Notes: generated by a model not told the origin, from the sequence alone. Shown: positions 1 to 12,544, counted from the first letter of the stretch. The stretch is 64,000 nucleotides of DNA from Epiperipatus broadwayi (GCA_028023455.1 JAQFVV010000030.1:4358501-4422500); one strand, 5' to 3'. Numbers and translations are program-made.

Positions 1-160
1 ATTTGATTACAGTATAATACAATAATTTATAAGAAATTTTAAAAATTAAATTTATTCATATCAGATAAATAATTTTTTATCATGTTTGGATAGCGGCGGG
101 CACACATAAAATGGTCTGCAGGCACCGTGGTGCCCGCGGGCATAGGGTTGGGGACCCCTG
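1..160. mobile_element. Right end of a hAT-like DNA transposon (left end outside window)
   Basis: A locally GC-rich stretch ends in GGTTGGGGACCCCTG at 146-160. This is the reverse complement of the CAGGGGTCCCCAACC type of terminal inverted repeat seen in many hAT elements. The next 8 bases, CATTAAAG (161-168), would be the target duplication, but the other end lies before base 1 so this cannot be tested here. No transposase is visible, so this is probably a non-autonomous copy. The family call rests on the terminal motif only. Confidence 0.5.
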
Positions 161-518
161 CATTAAAGAATAGTCCTATCTCAAACTTTGTTTTCCAAAA
201 GTAATTGTCACTCACCCTAAACTTCAATAGCTAAACATGATCAATTTCTAATTTTGTTTTTTCAAACTGTTTGTTATTAAAAATGGAATTCTCATATGGA
301 ATGTGTTGTTTTATTAGTGATTTGTTTTAAAAAATATAGCATTTCTTGTTAGGTTGAGTAATAAAACGAATATGAATATTCATAAGAATTTAAAAGCCGA
401 AAATTCTATGACTGAAAATAAGACTTAAGAATACCTGCAAAGGAAATACAATCATTTTTACTGATTATAGTGTCTTCTATATAATATTTAAATATATGTA
501 AATTGTCTATACTAAACT
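161..518. other. No gene seen; AT-rich sequence
   Basis: Only short, stop-rich frames and no recognisable repeat family. Confidence 0.6.
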
Positions 519-800
519 TAATGTAATTATAAGGGATTTGAACTCAGATTTTCAAGCTCCCTACATCTATCCAGTCCATCTTACACAACTGATACATATA
601 ACTACATACACGTGAAAAAGATAAATGATCTCCAATATATATATATATCATGCTGAATCAGCACTGATCAGTTGGTCCAGATCATCATCTCCCACACATA
701 TATACAATCTGTGCTCAGTTTATATTAAGATAGCAAATCTTCAAACTTTAAAGGACAAGCTTCAATCCTCCACTTTCCAACTCTCCAAGGTACAGCATGA
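519..800 (-). mobile_element. Family A retroposon, degenerate copy
   Basis: Family A strand is defined here as the strand carrying the hammerhead motif. This copy shows the usual blocks in reverse: the GATTTGAACTCAG box-B-like end, the ACCAACTGAT stem and the AGTGCTCAGTTTATATTAAG body. The hammerhead is dead: CTGATGA reads CTGATCA and GAAA reads GATA. It runs directly into the tandem array that follows. Confidence 0.7.
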
Positions 801-1529
801 AATATATTTATTAGAGAGCATTTATCTTTTTCACATGTATGTGGTCATGTGTATTGGTTGTGTGATATGGATTGGATGTAGGGAACTTGAAAGTCTGAGT
901 TCAAGTCCCTTATATATATATATATATTGAAAGTAATACATATATTGGAGAACATTTATCTTTTTCACACGAATGTGGCCATGGGTATCGTTTGTGTGAG
1001 ATGGATTGGTTGTAGGGAACTTGAAAGTCTGAGTTCAAGTCTTTTATATATATATATATTGAAAGTAATATATATATTGGAAAACATTTATCTTTTTCAC
1101 ATGTATGTGGTCATGTGTATTGGTTGGATAAGATGGATTGGATGTAGGGAACTTGAAAATCTGAGTTCAAGTCTCATATATATATTGAAAATCTGAGTTC
1201 AAGTCCCTTATATATATATTGAAAGTAATACATATATTGGAGAACATTTATCTTTTTTACATGTATGTGGTCATGGGTATCGTTTGTGTGAGATGGATTG
1301 GTTGTAGGGAACTTGAAAGTCTGAGTTCAAGTCTTTTATATATATATATATATATATATTGAAAGTAATATATATATATGGAAAACATTTATCTTTTTCA
1401 CATGTATGTGGTCATGTGTATTGGTTGGATAAGATGGATTGGATGTAGGGAACTTGAAAATCTGAGTTCAAGTCTCATATATATATATGAAAATCTGAGT
1501 TCAAGTCCCTTATATATATATATTGAAAG
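801..1529 (+). repeat. Tandem array of Family A 3' portions with higher-order structure
   Basis: About five monomers of 115-145 bp each repeat the 3' part of Family A (ATTTATCTTTTTCACATG, then GTAGGGAACTTGAAAGTC, then a box-B-like GAGTTCAAGTCC, then a TA-rich run). Monomers near 927 and 1218 share the variant GGTATCGTTTGTGTGAG. Those near 1059 and 1359 share TTGGTTGGATAAG. The array therefore expanded as a two-monomer unit of about 290-300 bp. Short extra copies of the GAGTTCAAGTCC segment sit at about 1180-1217 and 1484-1525. The + strand frames through here are repeat read-through, not genes. Confidence 0.8.
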
Positions 1530-2102
1530 TAACTTATCAATGTAAAAAAACTTAATTAGTAGATAGTAGGTTTTATAAAATATTTTGAACTGTTAGATTG
1601 AAACTGTTTCTTTATAAAAATGGAAAGACTGTGGATTCTGGTGAGATACCTGAAAATTTTAAAATAATGGTAGTGGTTTGTTAGCTTCAAACTTATTTTT
1701 TAAGAATGTATAGATCCATGATGTGCCATCTGTTCAGTTCTTAAGAATACTTGTTTTTACTGCTTTAATGTATAAAAAAAATAAAGGAATAGAAAAAAAG
1801 ATCACATCAGTTATCATGGAATATCATTATTTTTCAAGACAGTAAAAACATTTTTAATGATTTTATTCATTGTTGTTTTTCATCCAAAAATGTTTTTGCT
1901 GCCAAATATTTTCTAGTTGCCTGAAAAATATAAATAAAAATATAATTTATATATTTCTTTAAATTAAGCTAATTAATATTAATCAAAAAGTTTATGGCAC
2001 TGTTTAGAATTAACTAGTTCTATCTATCAAAATTTATTCTTATTACAGTTTTTCCTGATGTTTTCAGGAAGAAGCATTATAATTGTGGAAAATGTGGGTC
2101 AT
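1530..2102. other. No feature recognised
   Basis: AT-rich unique-looking sequence without long frames or known repeats. Confidence 0.6.
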
Positions 2103-2200
2103 TCAAGCGTTGGTGGCCTAGTGGTTAGCATAGATGCTTTTAATCAGCAGACCCGAATTCACTTCCCAGTCAATGCATTTGACATATGGAGAAAAAAAAA
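2103..2200 (+). mobile_element. tRNA-derived SINE, family C subfamily C1
   Basis: Starts with GCGTTGGTGGCCTAGTGG (box A region) and ends GTCAATGCATTTGACATATG plus an A-run. The box B region is mutated (GAATTCACTTCCC). This is an older copy than those at 48.0 and 50.9 kb. Confidence 0.75.
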
Positions 2201-3004
2201 TGTTAAATAAGGATATGTCCTAATTCCAACTTTGTTTCATAAGTGGCTTTATAAAATTAGGCATCAAAGTATGAGAGATATTTGATAGTGAAATTTTTAA
2301 TTTAAACTAATTAAAGACAAGAACTGTGTAATATTGGAATGACTGTGATATTTTTGACATTTCAGAGAGTCAATGATCTGTGAATGTTTTGAATGCAACC
2401 TATAAAGATTGTTTAGTGATTCACGTTAACAAAAACTCATCGGCCATGGTCAAAATCTTCAATGGTGTTTAATTCTCATGGTTTTTGTTTTAAAAATGTA
2501 TATCTTGATAACATTTTAGAAAGTTAGAATTTAAGACAGTCTCTAGTATGCTGCTGTCACCCTTAACAAATTAAAAGGTAATGTATTTTATCTTAGCTAT
2601 ATAATTACTTTCCATTATGCTATATAAAATTGTTAATTTGCCAAATTGATTGTACTGATGTAACATTGGATTCCTTACCACTCTAACACAAAGTTACAGG
2701 TAATATTTGGAAAGTATAATGGCAAGGTTATGTCTAATTTACATGTTTTCTGGATATAGTGATATTGAATCTGTAATTGAAAATGTGCCTCCTTGTTGGA
2801 TTAGCACATAAAAGCATAGTGTAATAGATTTATGTTTAATTGGAGCATGTTTTTCATGGAAGAGACAAATTGTTTATATTATAAAAATTATCTCATGGTT
2901 TTTCATGAAAGAGACAAACTATTTATATTATAAAAATTATCTCAAAAATACTTTTTAAGAAAATGAATCATTAGTTGTATTTCTGAGAGTATATGCTAAT
3001 GGTC
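2201..3004. repeat. No gene; contains a 49-bp direct tandem duplication
   Basis: A segment beginning TTTTTCATGGAAGAGACAAA at about 2849 is repeated with few changes at about 2898 and ends near 2943. The rest is unremarkable AT-rich sequence. Confidence 0.6.
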
Positions 3005-3655
3005 TCTTCTTATTACTCCCAACATGCATCTCTCCATACTTCTTTGAGTGATCTGAAGTCTCTGTATTGCTCTTCTATTAAGTGTCCAAGTCTCAGATCC
3101 ATAAGTAAGAATTAGTACAAACACATTTATTAAAAACCTTTCTTTTCAAACACGTAGGCATATTTCCTTTTAGTATCAAGTTATTTCTGCCAAAAACACT
3201 CCAACCAAATTTAATTCTATGATTAATTTCATCCACTATGTTTCCATCTGTATTAATAATCTGACAAAGATATTTGTAGCTGTTAACTTCTAACTCATCA
3301 TAATCAATCTTTATTTTCATATTTTGAGAAAATCCATTGAACATTACTTTAGTCTTTTTAACATTTATCTTTAGTTCTACTTTCACATTGAAAAACTTAA
3401 AAGACTGAAGTGAAGTTGGGATGGACCTATTGCTAGAAGAGATGATAATGGATGGACAATTGAAATCTTAAACTGGATTCCAAGAGATTGTAAAAGATCC
3501 AGAAGAGACCACATGTGAGATGGATAGATGAAATAAGAAAATGTGCAGGGGTGATGTGGAGAAGAGAAGCTAAAGATCAGAGAAGATGGTTTGAACTTGG
3601 AGATACCTTCATTCTGCAGTGGATTGATAATGGTTGATGATGATAATAATGATGA
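3005..3655. pseudogene. RTE-like LINE 3' end with internal inversion (twin-priming type)
   Basis: From 3005 to about 3390 the minus strand encodes the post-RT region of the RTE family of this window (KINVKKTKVMFN, SYKYL.QIINTDGN, CLKRKVFNKCV, Y.WI). From about 3392 to 3640 the plus strand carries the next part of the same element (WDGPIARRDDN, DCKRSR, RWIDEIRKCAGVMWRREA, QWIDNG) and its TGATGA-rich tail. The 5' part is thus inverted relative to the 3' part, with roughly 50 bp missing at the junction. That is the signature of twin priming during target-primed reverse transcription. Confidence 0.8.
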
Positions 3656-4007
3656 TGATAATGATAAAATATAATTGAGTGCTTCAATTAGAAAAATTAT
3701 TAAAATATTTTTGAAAGAAAAATCTATTGTAGGGAAGATTAAAGTTAATTACAAGAAGGTATTAAGAAAGCTGATTATGTATGTGAATGTATTTGCTATT
3801 TACAGATTAGATTGCATTATAATTGCAAAACTCTGCGTAACCACATGCCCCTCCCTTATGATTGTCATAAACGTGTATGAATGGCAACTACTGGTAATGA
3901 AATAGCTGTATTTGATCTCTTAGTTCTTTAAAATATTAGTTATAATTATCTTATAAATAACAGAATATCATCCAAAGCAAAATACATATGTGTGCATATA
4001 CATTCTC

Positions 4008-4402
4008 ATGGATAAAGTGGATTTGAACTCAGACTTTCAACCACCCTTCAACTATCCATACTTTCTCATACCACTGATACACATGACCACATGTAGAACA
4101 GCTAAATAATCACCAATATATGTATATAATGCTAAACCAGCACTCATCAGTTGGTCCAGATTATCATCTCCCACACATATATACAATCAGTGCTCAGTTT
4201 ATATTAAGATAGCAAATCTTCCAAATTTTAATAGACAAGATTCAATCTTCTCCACCCTCCAACTCTTCAGCCATCCATACCATTGAAAATCTGATGATGG
4301 AAAGCCCAAATCCCATGCTGATGACAATATTATTGCCATGCCCATGTTGACCTCAAATCATTCTGACCTCTCATGTATAGGACCTTATCCATTTAAATAC
4401 AT
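4008..4402 (-). mobile_element. Family A retroposon, near full length, dead ribozyme
   Basis: Complete body from the GATTTGAACTCAGAC end (3' side) to CATGTATAGGACCTTATCC (5' side). On the minus strand CTGATGA and stem II are kept, but GAAA has become TATA. It is followed head-to-tail by another unit; equivalent points (GGTCCAG at 4153 and 4627) are 474 bp apart. The linker at 4403-4450 (GAAGGGCAGAATGCAGG) recurs at about 18.95 kb, and a homologous linker on the other strand occurs at 56.4 kb. Confidence 0.8.
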
Positions 4403-4800
4403 AGAAGAGTGAAGGGCAGAATGCAGGTTTAGTGTGTAAATATTTGAAATACAGGTACTCTTCACATATCTAAAACCTAATTGTAAAATAGATTTGAACT
4501 CAGACTTTTAATCACCCTTTAATTATCTATACTATCTCATATCACTGATACACATGACCACATATATGTAGAAAAGATAAATAATCACCAATATCCATAT
4601 TTTGTGCTAAACCAGCACTCACCATTGGTCCAGAAATATGTATATTGGTGATTATTTATCTTCTCTACATGTATGTGGTCATGTGTATCCATGGTATGAG
4701 ATAGTATGGATGGTTGAAGTGTGCTTGAAAGTCTTAATTCAAATCCCCTATATTTACAATTAGACTTCAAGTATGGGAAGAGTGCCTATATTCCAAATAT
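4403..4800. mobile_element. Family A partial inverted dimer
   Basis: The left arm (4403-4633) is minus-oriented and stops at GGTCCAG. The right arm (about 4634-4800) is plus-oriented, starts around GAAATATGTATATTGG, and runs to the 3' end with AAGAGTGCCTATATTCC. The arms share the box-B-like and ATAAATAATCACCAATAT blocks. The ribozyme core reads AATGGTGA and is inactive. Confidence 0.75.
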
Positions 4801-5369
4801 TTATATATATATGATAATAAAAGTCATATATTAAAATTTAAAAAGAAGAATTAAAAGATAACTGAATGTATTTTATAAATTAAAATTTCCATTCTATCAT
4901 ACTTTCATAAAATGTGATTAAAGAAATCTGAAAAACCTAATGCTGTCACAATCTTTTAGACATATTTATTATTTATTTACCATTTATTAATGCAACAATT
5001 TTACATTTTGCTTTGGATCTAAGTTAAAAATTAATGTATTTGTTTTTTAATTAAATATCGTAGCATAACTTAATTTTATCTCTCTCTCTCATGTATAAAA
5101 TCTTTTAAATGCATAATTAAAACTTCCAGTCCACTGCACATTTTTGAAACATATGAACGAAGACATCTGAAAAAGAAACAACTCCAAAATGCACGTTCAA
5201 AATTGAACTAGAAATGTATTATGAATTATTAAAAAAAGAAAAACATCCATTAATTTCTAACTGAGGTTGAAAGTTTATATCTGAATTAAGGATAAGCTTT
5301 AGTTTAATAAATGATTTGTAATTATCTTTAATGTATTATAGCTTTATATTTAGCATATGAATTTTTTTC
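4801..5369. other. No feature recognised
   Basis: AT-rich; small frames only. Confidence 0.6.
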
Positions 5370-7110
5370 ACATTTTACCAACTAATAAAAAACCTGTAGA
5401 GATTCCAATCAGGAAATAAATTCGCTGTAGCTTTATTAAGACTTTTAATTTTGCCATTGTCGCTATAGATTTTATTTGACAGTCATTAATTATGTGGTTC
5501 ATAGTTTGTGTTTGTCCATTTTTACTTAAGTCAGATGAATGGTAAACTGCATTTATGAAGCAAATGAGCAAATGATCATGGCTTGTCCTGAATCTTTGTT
5601 GATACTCTAGTTGAGTCTAGCATGATTAAACCATCTGGATTTATCATTGGATCTGGAAAAAGAATTTCATTTTTGTGGTATAATTTTTTGATTGCAGATT
5701 CTGAATTAAACATCCAAAAAGAGGATCTTGATTTGAAATGGTGAAATTATATCTTGAGTCATTGGCAATTGGAAAGTCCAATCAACTTAACAGCTTTTTT
5801 TACATTTTCTATGAAGCAATTCCTTTTCTGATATCTGGTGGAAAAATATGTGAAAGACTCCTGAAAAAGAATAGACCTATGTATCCTTAAGAAAATATTT
5901 AATTGAGTATCCAGAAGTTTGGTGTGGAAAATTTTTCTCCAGCAGAATATGTTAGTGCTAAGGAAGCTATCTGCAAAATATCTGCACCATAACTCCAAAT
6001 AATGACAGCTAGATTTCCAAGAAGATTATTCCCAGAAATTTATTTTGAGAAAAATAAATCTGGCTAGACTGTTTTATATTGCAAAAGGTCATATTCAGAT
6101 TATGAGATGATTTCCTTTAATGAAAAATGGAATGTACTGTTTTCATCGGTTTAGGTATAAGACTCCAGGCTTTAAAAAAGATTTCCAAAGGATCTCTTTT
6201 GACAAGTCAAAGATGATTGACAAATATTTTAAATTAAGGAGATAAGAGAACTGAATTCTATGGAAGTCTGTTCTGTAAAACATTATATCTACTAGAATTA
6301 TCATTGTCACTTGCGTCTTTACACTAGAGAGAATTTTGTCAAGTAAATTAAGTTTTTCTGCATTTAAGAACTTTAGAAACTTTTGGAAGACCATTTTTTT
6401 CAAACAGAATCATAAGCTGAAGATTATTTCAATAAAGATTATACTAGTTTTTAATTTATTTTGAAAGCCATTTTTAATGAGTCATTTAAAGATAAACTCA
6501 TTCATAGTAGTCTTTTTCTTGTTGACACTAAGTGACCTCTATTGGCAAAATTTTTATAAATGTGATTCTTTTAAAAATTTTGTAAGAAATACATAGTAAT
6601 AATATTGGTTGATATTTTTTTTTTGGCTCACTGCTAGGTTTATTTAGTTTTAAGACTGATATAATTTAGCTTTTCTACCAAATTTTTTAGAATAGTTTCT
6701 GTAGGAATAATTTACCAATCACGTTTTGGCTTTAAATCCTAAGTAATTCTGAAACTATGCTACCAGCTCCTGGGATCTTTCTTGGTTAAGACAATCAAGG
6801 AAAAGTTCATCGGCACCTACAGGTTTTGAGATTGATATTAGAAGAACATTGTGAGAAAAAAAGGTTGTAATTTTTATTTAATGATGTTTTTTTCTTAATC
6901 TATTAATCCTGGGTTTAGAAATCTGACATATGATTGGAAATCTCATTAATAACAATAGTCCTTTTAAATGTATTTTTACATCCACAATGTTTTTGTAAAA
7001 GAGACCAGGTCTTACTATATCTTTTAAGGTTTTTCTTCCCCTTAATGTTCTGCTTTCACTTTTCTTTTCTGACATCATCCAGTGATTTTACAAGATTATA
7101 GGAATTTCAG
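5370..7110 (-). pseudogene. Heavily decayed CR1/Jockey-like LINE ORF2
   Basis: No intact frame, but minus-strand fragments fall in the order of a CR1/Jockey-type ORF2. Near 6.8 kb: PVGADELFLDCL, resembling the KxGKApGxDgI block before the RT. Near 6.1-6.4 kb: NGLPKVSKVLK, then SSRYNVLQNRLP, then NSVLLSP, like the RT B block GLPQGSVLSPLLF. Near 5.9 kb: HTKLLDTQLNIFLRI. Near 5.65 kb: INPDG. Near 5.46-5.53 kb: GQTQTMNHIINDCQI, the C-terminal zinc-knuckle-like block of this clade. Fragments are in different frames with many stops. What lies between 7.1 and 7.9 kb may be more of the same element but is not recognisable. Confidence 0.55.
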
Positions 7111-9485
7111 GATTTTTGGTAGGCAAAAATTGTCTATAAAGATTATTGCTGGGGGTTTTTACAACCTTGAATGAATTACTTTTAATATCCAAGAAGAATG
7201 AATTCTTTAGCAATTCTTATTATGAGCTTATTAAATCTATTATTATAGCAAGAGAGAATTTTGAGATTTTATTAATATTTTTCTAAGATATTTAGTATGT
7301 CAACTCCAGTAACCTTTTCTAAAATTCCATCTCACAGCAGAATTTTTCATTTTTGGAATAGTTTATGTTGACTATGAAGAAATGTTGTAATGTCAGTAGT
7401 TCAGTAAGCAATGGTAAATCCTTTTTTTTTTTGTCAAAACAAGTCATAAATCAGAAATTGTTTGTTACTCATCTGTCTGAAAGGAATGTTTTTCCATTGT
7501 TTAGTGTGATAAAATGGTTGTTTAAATCCATACAATCTAAACTTTGACAACTCATTTGACCCTTAGTTTTATATCCCCAAAGTCTTATGACTTTACAAAT
7601 ATAAGAAGATAGGACCAGTTTGCAGTGAGAAATTTATAAACATTGCATATATAAAAATTATCTGAATTGTAATTACAATGTCATTTGAACTATATTCAGT
7701 TTTACGAAATGATTGAAATAAAAGTAACCCTACCATACTTACAACACAATCTAGGAATTTTAATAAAATTGAAAGAATGATGAATCTCTTGAAGTATAAT
7801 TTCATCGATATTATGCTGAAGAATTCATTTGTAAACAATTTTCATTTTTGATTTGATATTCCTTGCATGTTAAGTTTAAGTAATTTTATTCTGTTGCCTA
7901 GGTAAAGAGAATATCACCTTTTAGAGGGTATATCTGGCACTTAAGATGTTCCATGAATACCATTACCATAAGAACTCTCTCCTCTGTAATTCTGGCATGG
8001 CTGTCTCATATAAAGTTGTCAGAATTTACATTGTGCAATTTCACAATTTGCTGCCTTTAAGTAGCAGTTCACTAAGATGAAGTCTAAGAGTGGACCATAG
8101 GAAGATTATCATCCATCCACTTCAAAAATGTGTCAACGTTATAAGTACAGAAAGTTCAATACTTATAAATTAAAATTGATAGTTATAAATGCCAAATAAT
8201 AAAGTTATGCCAGAGATTATGATTGGGACAATTAGTGTTGGGTCAGCATGAAATGTACATCTGTGGGGGGGGGGGCATTTTTTTCAGATATCTTTATATA
8301 TTTCAAAATGTGTTGTGGATTGGATGTTTTAATCATATCTATAAAAGATATTAGACATTGAAAAAAAGAGTTGAAATTGAGTTATTCCATGAGTTAAAGT
8401 CTAATTTAAAACAAGTTTAAAATTCATATCTGGGCTAGGGATAATCTCTAGTTTAACAAATAATTAGCAGTAATCTTACGTGCATTTATCTGGAGTAATT
8501 GGTGACAACATTGTGATTGTGGGTTGTTGTTTGTGTGTGTGTGTAATTAAATAAAAAAACTCATATACACAAAAATTCATTTATATGCCAATATTATCAA
8601 GTCGGTCAAAGCTTGTAAGTTATATTACTGCACAACCATTAAAACATATTCATAAACTTATCGGAACAAATAATGGATTTAATATATATATATCCAATTG
8701 ACTGGATTATAACTGTGTAAGAATTGGAGTACGATGGTAAAATTCAAAACAAAATTTTTAAAAATAATAAAGTCTGTATATTATAGTATACATCAGTTAT
8801 TTCTGTTTCTTCCTTCTTTAAAAAAAAAAGACTGCTTCGAGAAAATTAGATACATGGATTCTACTTTTTACTTGATAATCGATTACTCGTTTAATTAGAA
8901 TTCAAAACTTATCAGTAAATGCGAGCACACACAAGTAGTATTTTAATCAATGTGATTGGTACAGGCTTTAAAATATATATTTTTAAAAAAGCTAATGGAT
9001 TGTAAACTGACAGGAGCTTGAGGTTATCCCTGTTATAGAAATTTAAAAAGGGTAATGGATCACCTTTTGAAGAATTCTACACTTAAAAGTAAATTTAACT
9101 TCATTTGATGGTAGAACCTCTGACAACTAAAAGATTATTTGTTGCTTAAAATATATTCTTATACATAAAGTTCTAATGGAGTTTGTTTTTTTATCTATTG
9201 TAATTACTTTTTGGAAAAATTACTTTAAATCTACAATTTTTGTTTGGGAATATACTTTAAGTTTCTGACTGAAGGCGCATAACAAAGCAACAACAAAAAA
9301 TCTTAATTCTAGCGTCTCAGTTTAAGAACTTTAATGAATCCGTACATCATTTTTAAAATGTCACCGACTGCTGCCATTGATGATGACTTGATCTTAGTGT
9401 TTATTGGTTCGAAACTCCAATATGCCTTCAGGCAGAGATTATAATATACCTATCACAGTTAAAAAAAATATATAAATCAGTTTGG
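7111..9485. other. No gene recognised; low-complexity runs
   Basis: AT-rich, with a G-run at about 8264-8274 and a GT run near 8530. The 60-81 codon frames at 7365 and 7593 have no recognisable content and may be decayed LINE. Confidence 0.5.
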
Positions 9486-9496
9486 ATTCTAAATCC

Positions 9497-9913
9497 TAAT
9501 AAACATCACATGATCACCATTTCTTACGCTTGCTTATTACTATTATTAAAACAGGTAAAATTCTCCATACAGTAGTGCCACTCAGTGCAAGCCACAGTAA
9601 TCAATGGATGCCAGAAGGCTTGTAATGAACTTGGATTGAAAATATTGTGTTTTCAATTTAAGACTCATAGTTTTATAGTTAAGTAGAGATAAACGGTGGC
9701 TGCTGGAGGGTTTCATTAGAATCTAAGATCTAGGTGCAGTGCTCTCAGATCCAAAGCTTCTCACTGACGAAGGCCACAAGCCAGAAACTAGTCTGGGGAT
9801 ATTGGATGAGTAGGCACTAGATGGGGATTTTATGCACAAGCCTTCTGACCTACATTTATTACTCTGGCTTGCACTGAGTGGCAATGCTGTATGGAGAGTT
9901 TTGCTTGTTTTAA
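9497..9913 (-). mobile_element. Family B foldback retroposon
   Basis: Family B strand is set so that the unpaired tail (TGATCATGTGATG) is at the right; here it is at the left. TSD ATTCTAAATCC at 9486-9496 and 9914-9924. Arms carry AACTCTCCATACAGTAGTGC, GCCAGAAGGCTTGT, GATATTGGATGAGTAGGC and the GATCTAGGTGCAGTGCTCTC block. One arm is internally deleted, so the copy is shorter than the full 718-bp form at 14.8 kb. Confidence 0.8.
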
Positions 9914-10136
9914 ATTCTAAATCCCATTCAATGAAAAAAACGAATATGGTTATTCATGGAAATATTTAAATACTGACAAAAGTAAAAACCCAAATAAATG
10001 GTTTAACAGTAAGCTGAGAAGAAGTCAATGATATATATATAGTAAATCAAATTACTGGAATTAGCAGTTATTGAATCAAGGATTGTGCTCTTATTTGCAA
10101 AGGTATGTATTTTAAATATGGGATATATATATATAT

Positions 10137-10225
10137 TCATTAAAAACCAGTCAGCATTTAGACAATCCTAATATCAATAGCAATCAACAATTTCAAACTG
10201 TTGTCAAGGCAACCTCCTTTTAATG
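10137..10225 (+). repeat. Family H repeat, partial
   Basis: Matches the two copies at 40.14 and 40.50 kb over CAGTCAGCATTTAGACAATC and TTTCAAACTGTTGTCAAGG. It lacks the terminal hairpin those copies end with. Confidence 0.65.
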
Positions 10226-10865
10226 TTTTCATAGTAATATGATGTAAATAAAGTAGTTTTTTGACTAAATAGCATCTGGTTTAAATAGTGCTGATGAAGC
10301 ATAGTTTATTCCAGACTTGTGGAATCTCTTTCTTCTAATATAAAGTTGAAATCAATTAATAGTGAAACTGAAGCAAATAAACATTTTCTTAATGCGCATA
10401 TTCTGAATGCTCAACTACTTCACACTAAATCTCATTCTTTACCTCACACTCAATCTCATTACTATTTGAGATCTAATGATTTTTATTTGAAAACATAGGA
10501 AGTAATCAAAAATAACACATGATTTAATTCAAAAACTATTTATGTATATTATAACAAACTGTTAAATGAAAACACTCAGAGAATTGATGAAATTTTGATT
10601 GAATCATAGAATTAGTTTCACTATTATAAAAATATTCCAATAGCTTTATTGATTCAGAGTTCACAAGAAATTTGATCATCAGAATTACCAATATTGGAAC
10701 AAATCTAGAACCCACAGTCCCGAGTCTAATCCTTTTCCACTGTACTAAATTGCACAATAGTTTAATTAGTCAAATAGCTATTAAATGAAAGTTTAAAAAA
10801 GAAGTATAGGTAGTAGATTGATTTTATTTAAGGAACAACTTGAATGCAGGGTTATTAGAGTTGTT
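10226..10865. other. No clear feature; possible decayed tRNA-like segment
   Basis: On the minus strand near 10.68-10.75 kb the run CAGTGGAAAAGGATTAGACTC followed by GTGGGTTCTAG resembles an eroded tRNA box A/box B pair. It is too degraded to call. Confidence 0.3.
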
Positions 10866-10978
10866 GTTTTTTACATATGTCATAGCATAGATTGGGAGGC
10901 GAATCCGCAAATACCGCCTGCAACCAACTGCTTGCTTGCAAGGAGGCTGCACTGACCTCTCGGCTAACAATGCTTGAC
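10866..10978 (-). mobile_element. tRNA-derived SINE, family C subfamily C2b
   Basis: Minus strand reads from GTCAAGCATTGTTAGCC through TTGCAAGCAAGCAGTTGG, a GCGGATTCGCCTCCC T-arm and TATGACATATG to an A-run. It abuts an RTE fragment at 10985. Confidence 0.8.
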
Positions 10979-10984
10979 TTTTAG

Positions 10985-11110
10985 TAGAAATAACTTGATA
11001 CTAAAAGGAAATACGTCTATGTGTTTGAAAAGAAAGGTTTGTAATAAATGTGTTTTACCAGTTCTTACTTATGGATCTGAGACTTGGACACTTAATACTA
11101 GAGTAACAAA
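10985..11110 (+). pseudogene. Short RTE-like LINE fragment
   Basis: Encodes RNNLILKGN, CLKRKVCNKCV and PVLTYGSETWTLNT, the same post-RT block as the 62.3-kb copy, then breaks off. Confidence 0.75.
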
Positions 11111-11124
11111 AGATACAGTTGGAT

Positions 11125-11850
11125 TTACCAAAAAAAAAAAAAAGAGTTAATATGTTTCATTGATCTTACAAAAGCATTTGATAGAACAAAGTCATTTTTG
11201 TTAGGTGTTTTATAAAAGATCAGCACGGTATCTGTGTGTGATGTGTAAAATAGTTGTGAAATTAAACGTATACTTAGTAAAGAAAAAGTTATACATGAAG
11301 ATGTAAGGAGTTTGTCTTCTAAGATTTACATAGAAGTAAATGTTTTGAAATAATTCAATATTTTATCATAAGATATTAATTGCAAATAGTAAAAATAAAA
11401 TAGCATTAAATAAACGCAGCATTGAAGATTCGGATTGTATTTTTAATATTTAAAAAATAATGGCCAAACAGATTATTGAATTTGGAATTAACAAAAACTT
11501 ATAAAGCACTTTGTTCAGAGCATAGCTTTATATGGGGACGAAACTTAGACTATTAAAAAAAGAAAGATGAAAGAACATTTTAAGCTTTTTGACTCGTTTG
11601 GGAACAAAAGAAAAAGATCAATTAAATACAAAATAGTAAGAAATCTTATACTGTATTTAAAAATGGATGAAAAAAGGAAATATATTTATTCTAAAAATTA
11701 AAAAAATTGCATTAAATGCGATTTGAAGAATGGATATATGTTAGAGGAGACTATAAAAGAACTAAGAATAAAAAAATAATTTTAATGAGAGAAGGGTTGT
11801 GAGAATTTCAAAAACACAACTAAAGATAGACTTTAAGTCCTTTATTATGA
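11125..11850 (+). pseudogene. Decayed LINE reverse transcriptase
   Basis: Plus-strand fragments: CFIDLTKAFDRTKS at about 11.16 kb (RT block A), ALYGDETW around 11.53 kb, and RFEEWIYVRGDYKR near 11.73 kb. This order is typical of RTE/CR1-type ORF2. Many stops and frame changes. It differs from the main RTE family of the window, so it is a second, older lineage. Confidence 0.5.
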
Positions 11851-12099
11851 TTTGTCTAACTAGATTAAAAAGCAGGAAGTCTTAGTATTTTCATTGGTAT
11901 TATAATAGATTATTGTCTCATTTATGCAGCAAGTTGTTTTTTTAAGCCTCATTTCTTTAAAAAAGGCGGATTAGTTGAGTTTTTTTTAGTGTGGTGCAGT
12001 ATAAAATAATATTAATTTTTTAATATTAACAAATATATAGAGGAATGCATTAATTTATGATAGAAATTTAATGTTCATTTTTTTTAGTATTAGCAAAAT

Positions 12100-12529
12100 T
12101 AAAATAGACAAAACTCAGTGTCACTCAGTGCAAGCCAGAGTAATCATCAATGGATGCCAGACTGCTTGTGCATAAAATCCCTATCTAGTGCCTATTCATC
12201 CAATATCCCCAGACTAGTTTCTGGCTTGTGGCTTTTGTCAGTGAGGAGTCTTGGATCTGAGAGCACTGCACCTAGATCTTAGGATCTAATGCATTCGATC
12301 CTAAGATCTAGGTGCAGTGCTATCAGATTCAAGGCTCCTCACTGATGAAAGCCACAAGCTAGAAACTGGTCAGGGGATATTGAATGAGTAGACACTAGAT
12401 AGGGATTTTATGCACAAGCCTTCTGGCATCCATTGATTACTCTGGTTTGTACTGAGTGGCACTACTGTATGGAGTTTTGCCTGTTTTAATAACAGTTGTG
12501 AGCAAACATAAGAAATGGTAATCATGTGA
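12100..12529 (+). mobile_element. Family B foldback retroposon, near-perfect palindrome
   Basis: TSD TATTAGCAAAAT at 12088-12099 and 12530-12541. The two arms meet at about 12.29 kb (TCTTAGGATCTAATGC facing GATCCTAAGATC), with almost no loop. The copy ends in AATCATGTGA after the unpaired tail. Confidence 0.85.
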
Positions 12530-12544
12530 TATTAGCAAAATATG

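Noticed and set aside
625-1196. Frames of 101 and 89 codons with repeated IYLFHMYVVMCIG peptides
   Set aside because: Read-through of the Family A tandem array; the peptide repetition follows the DNA repeat.
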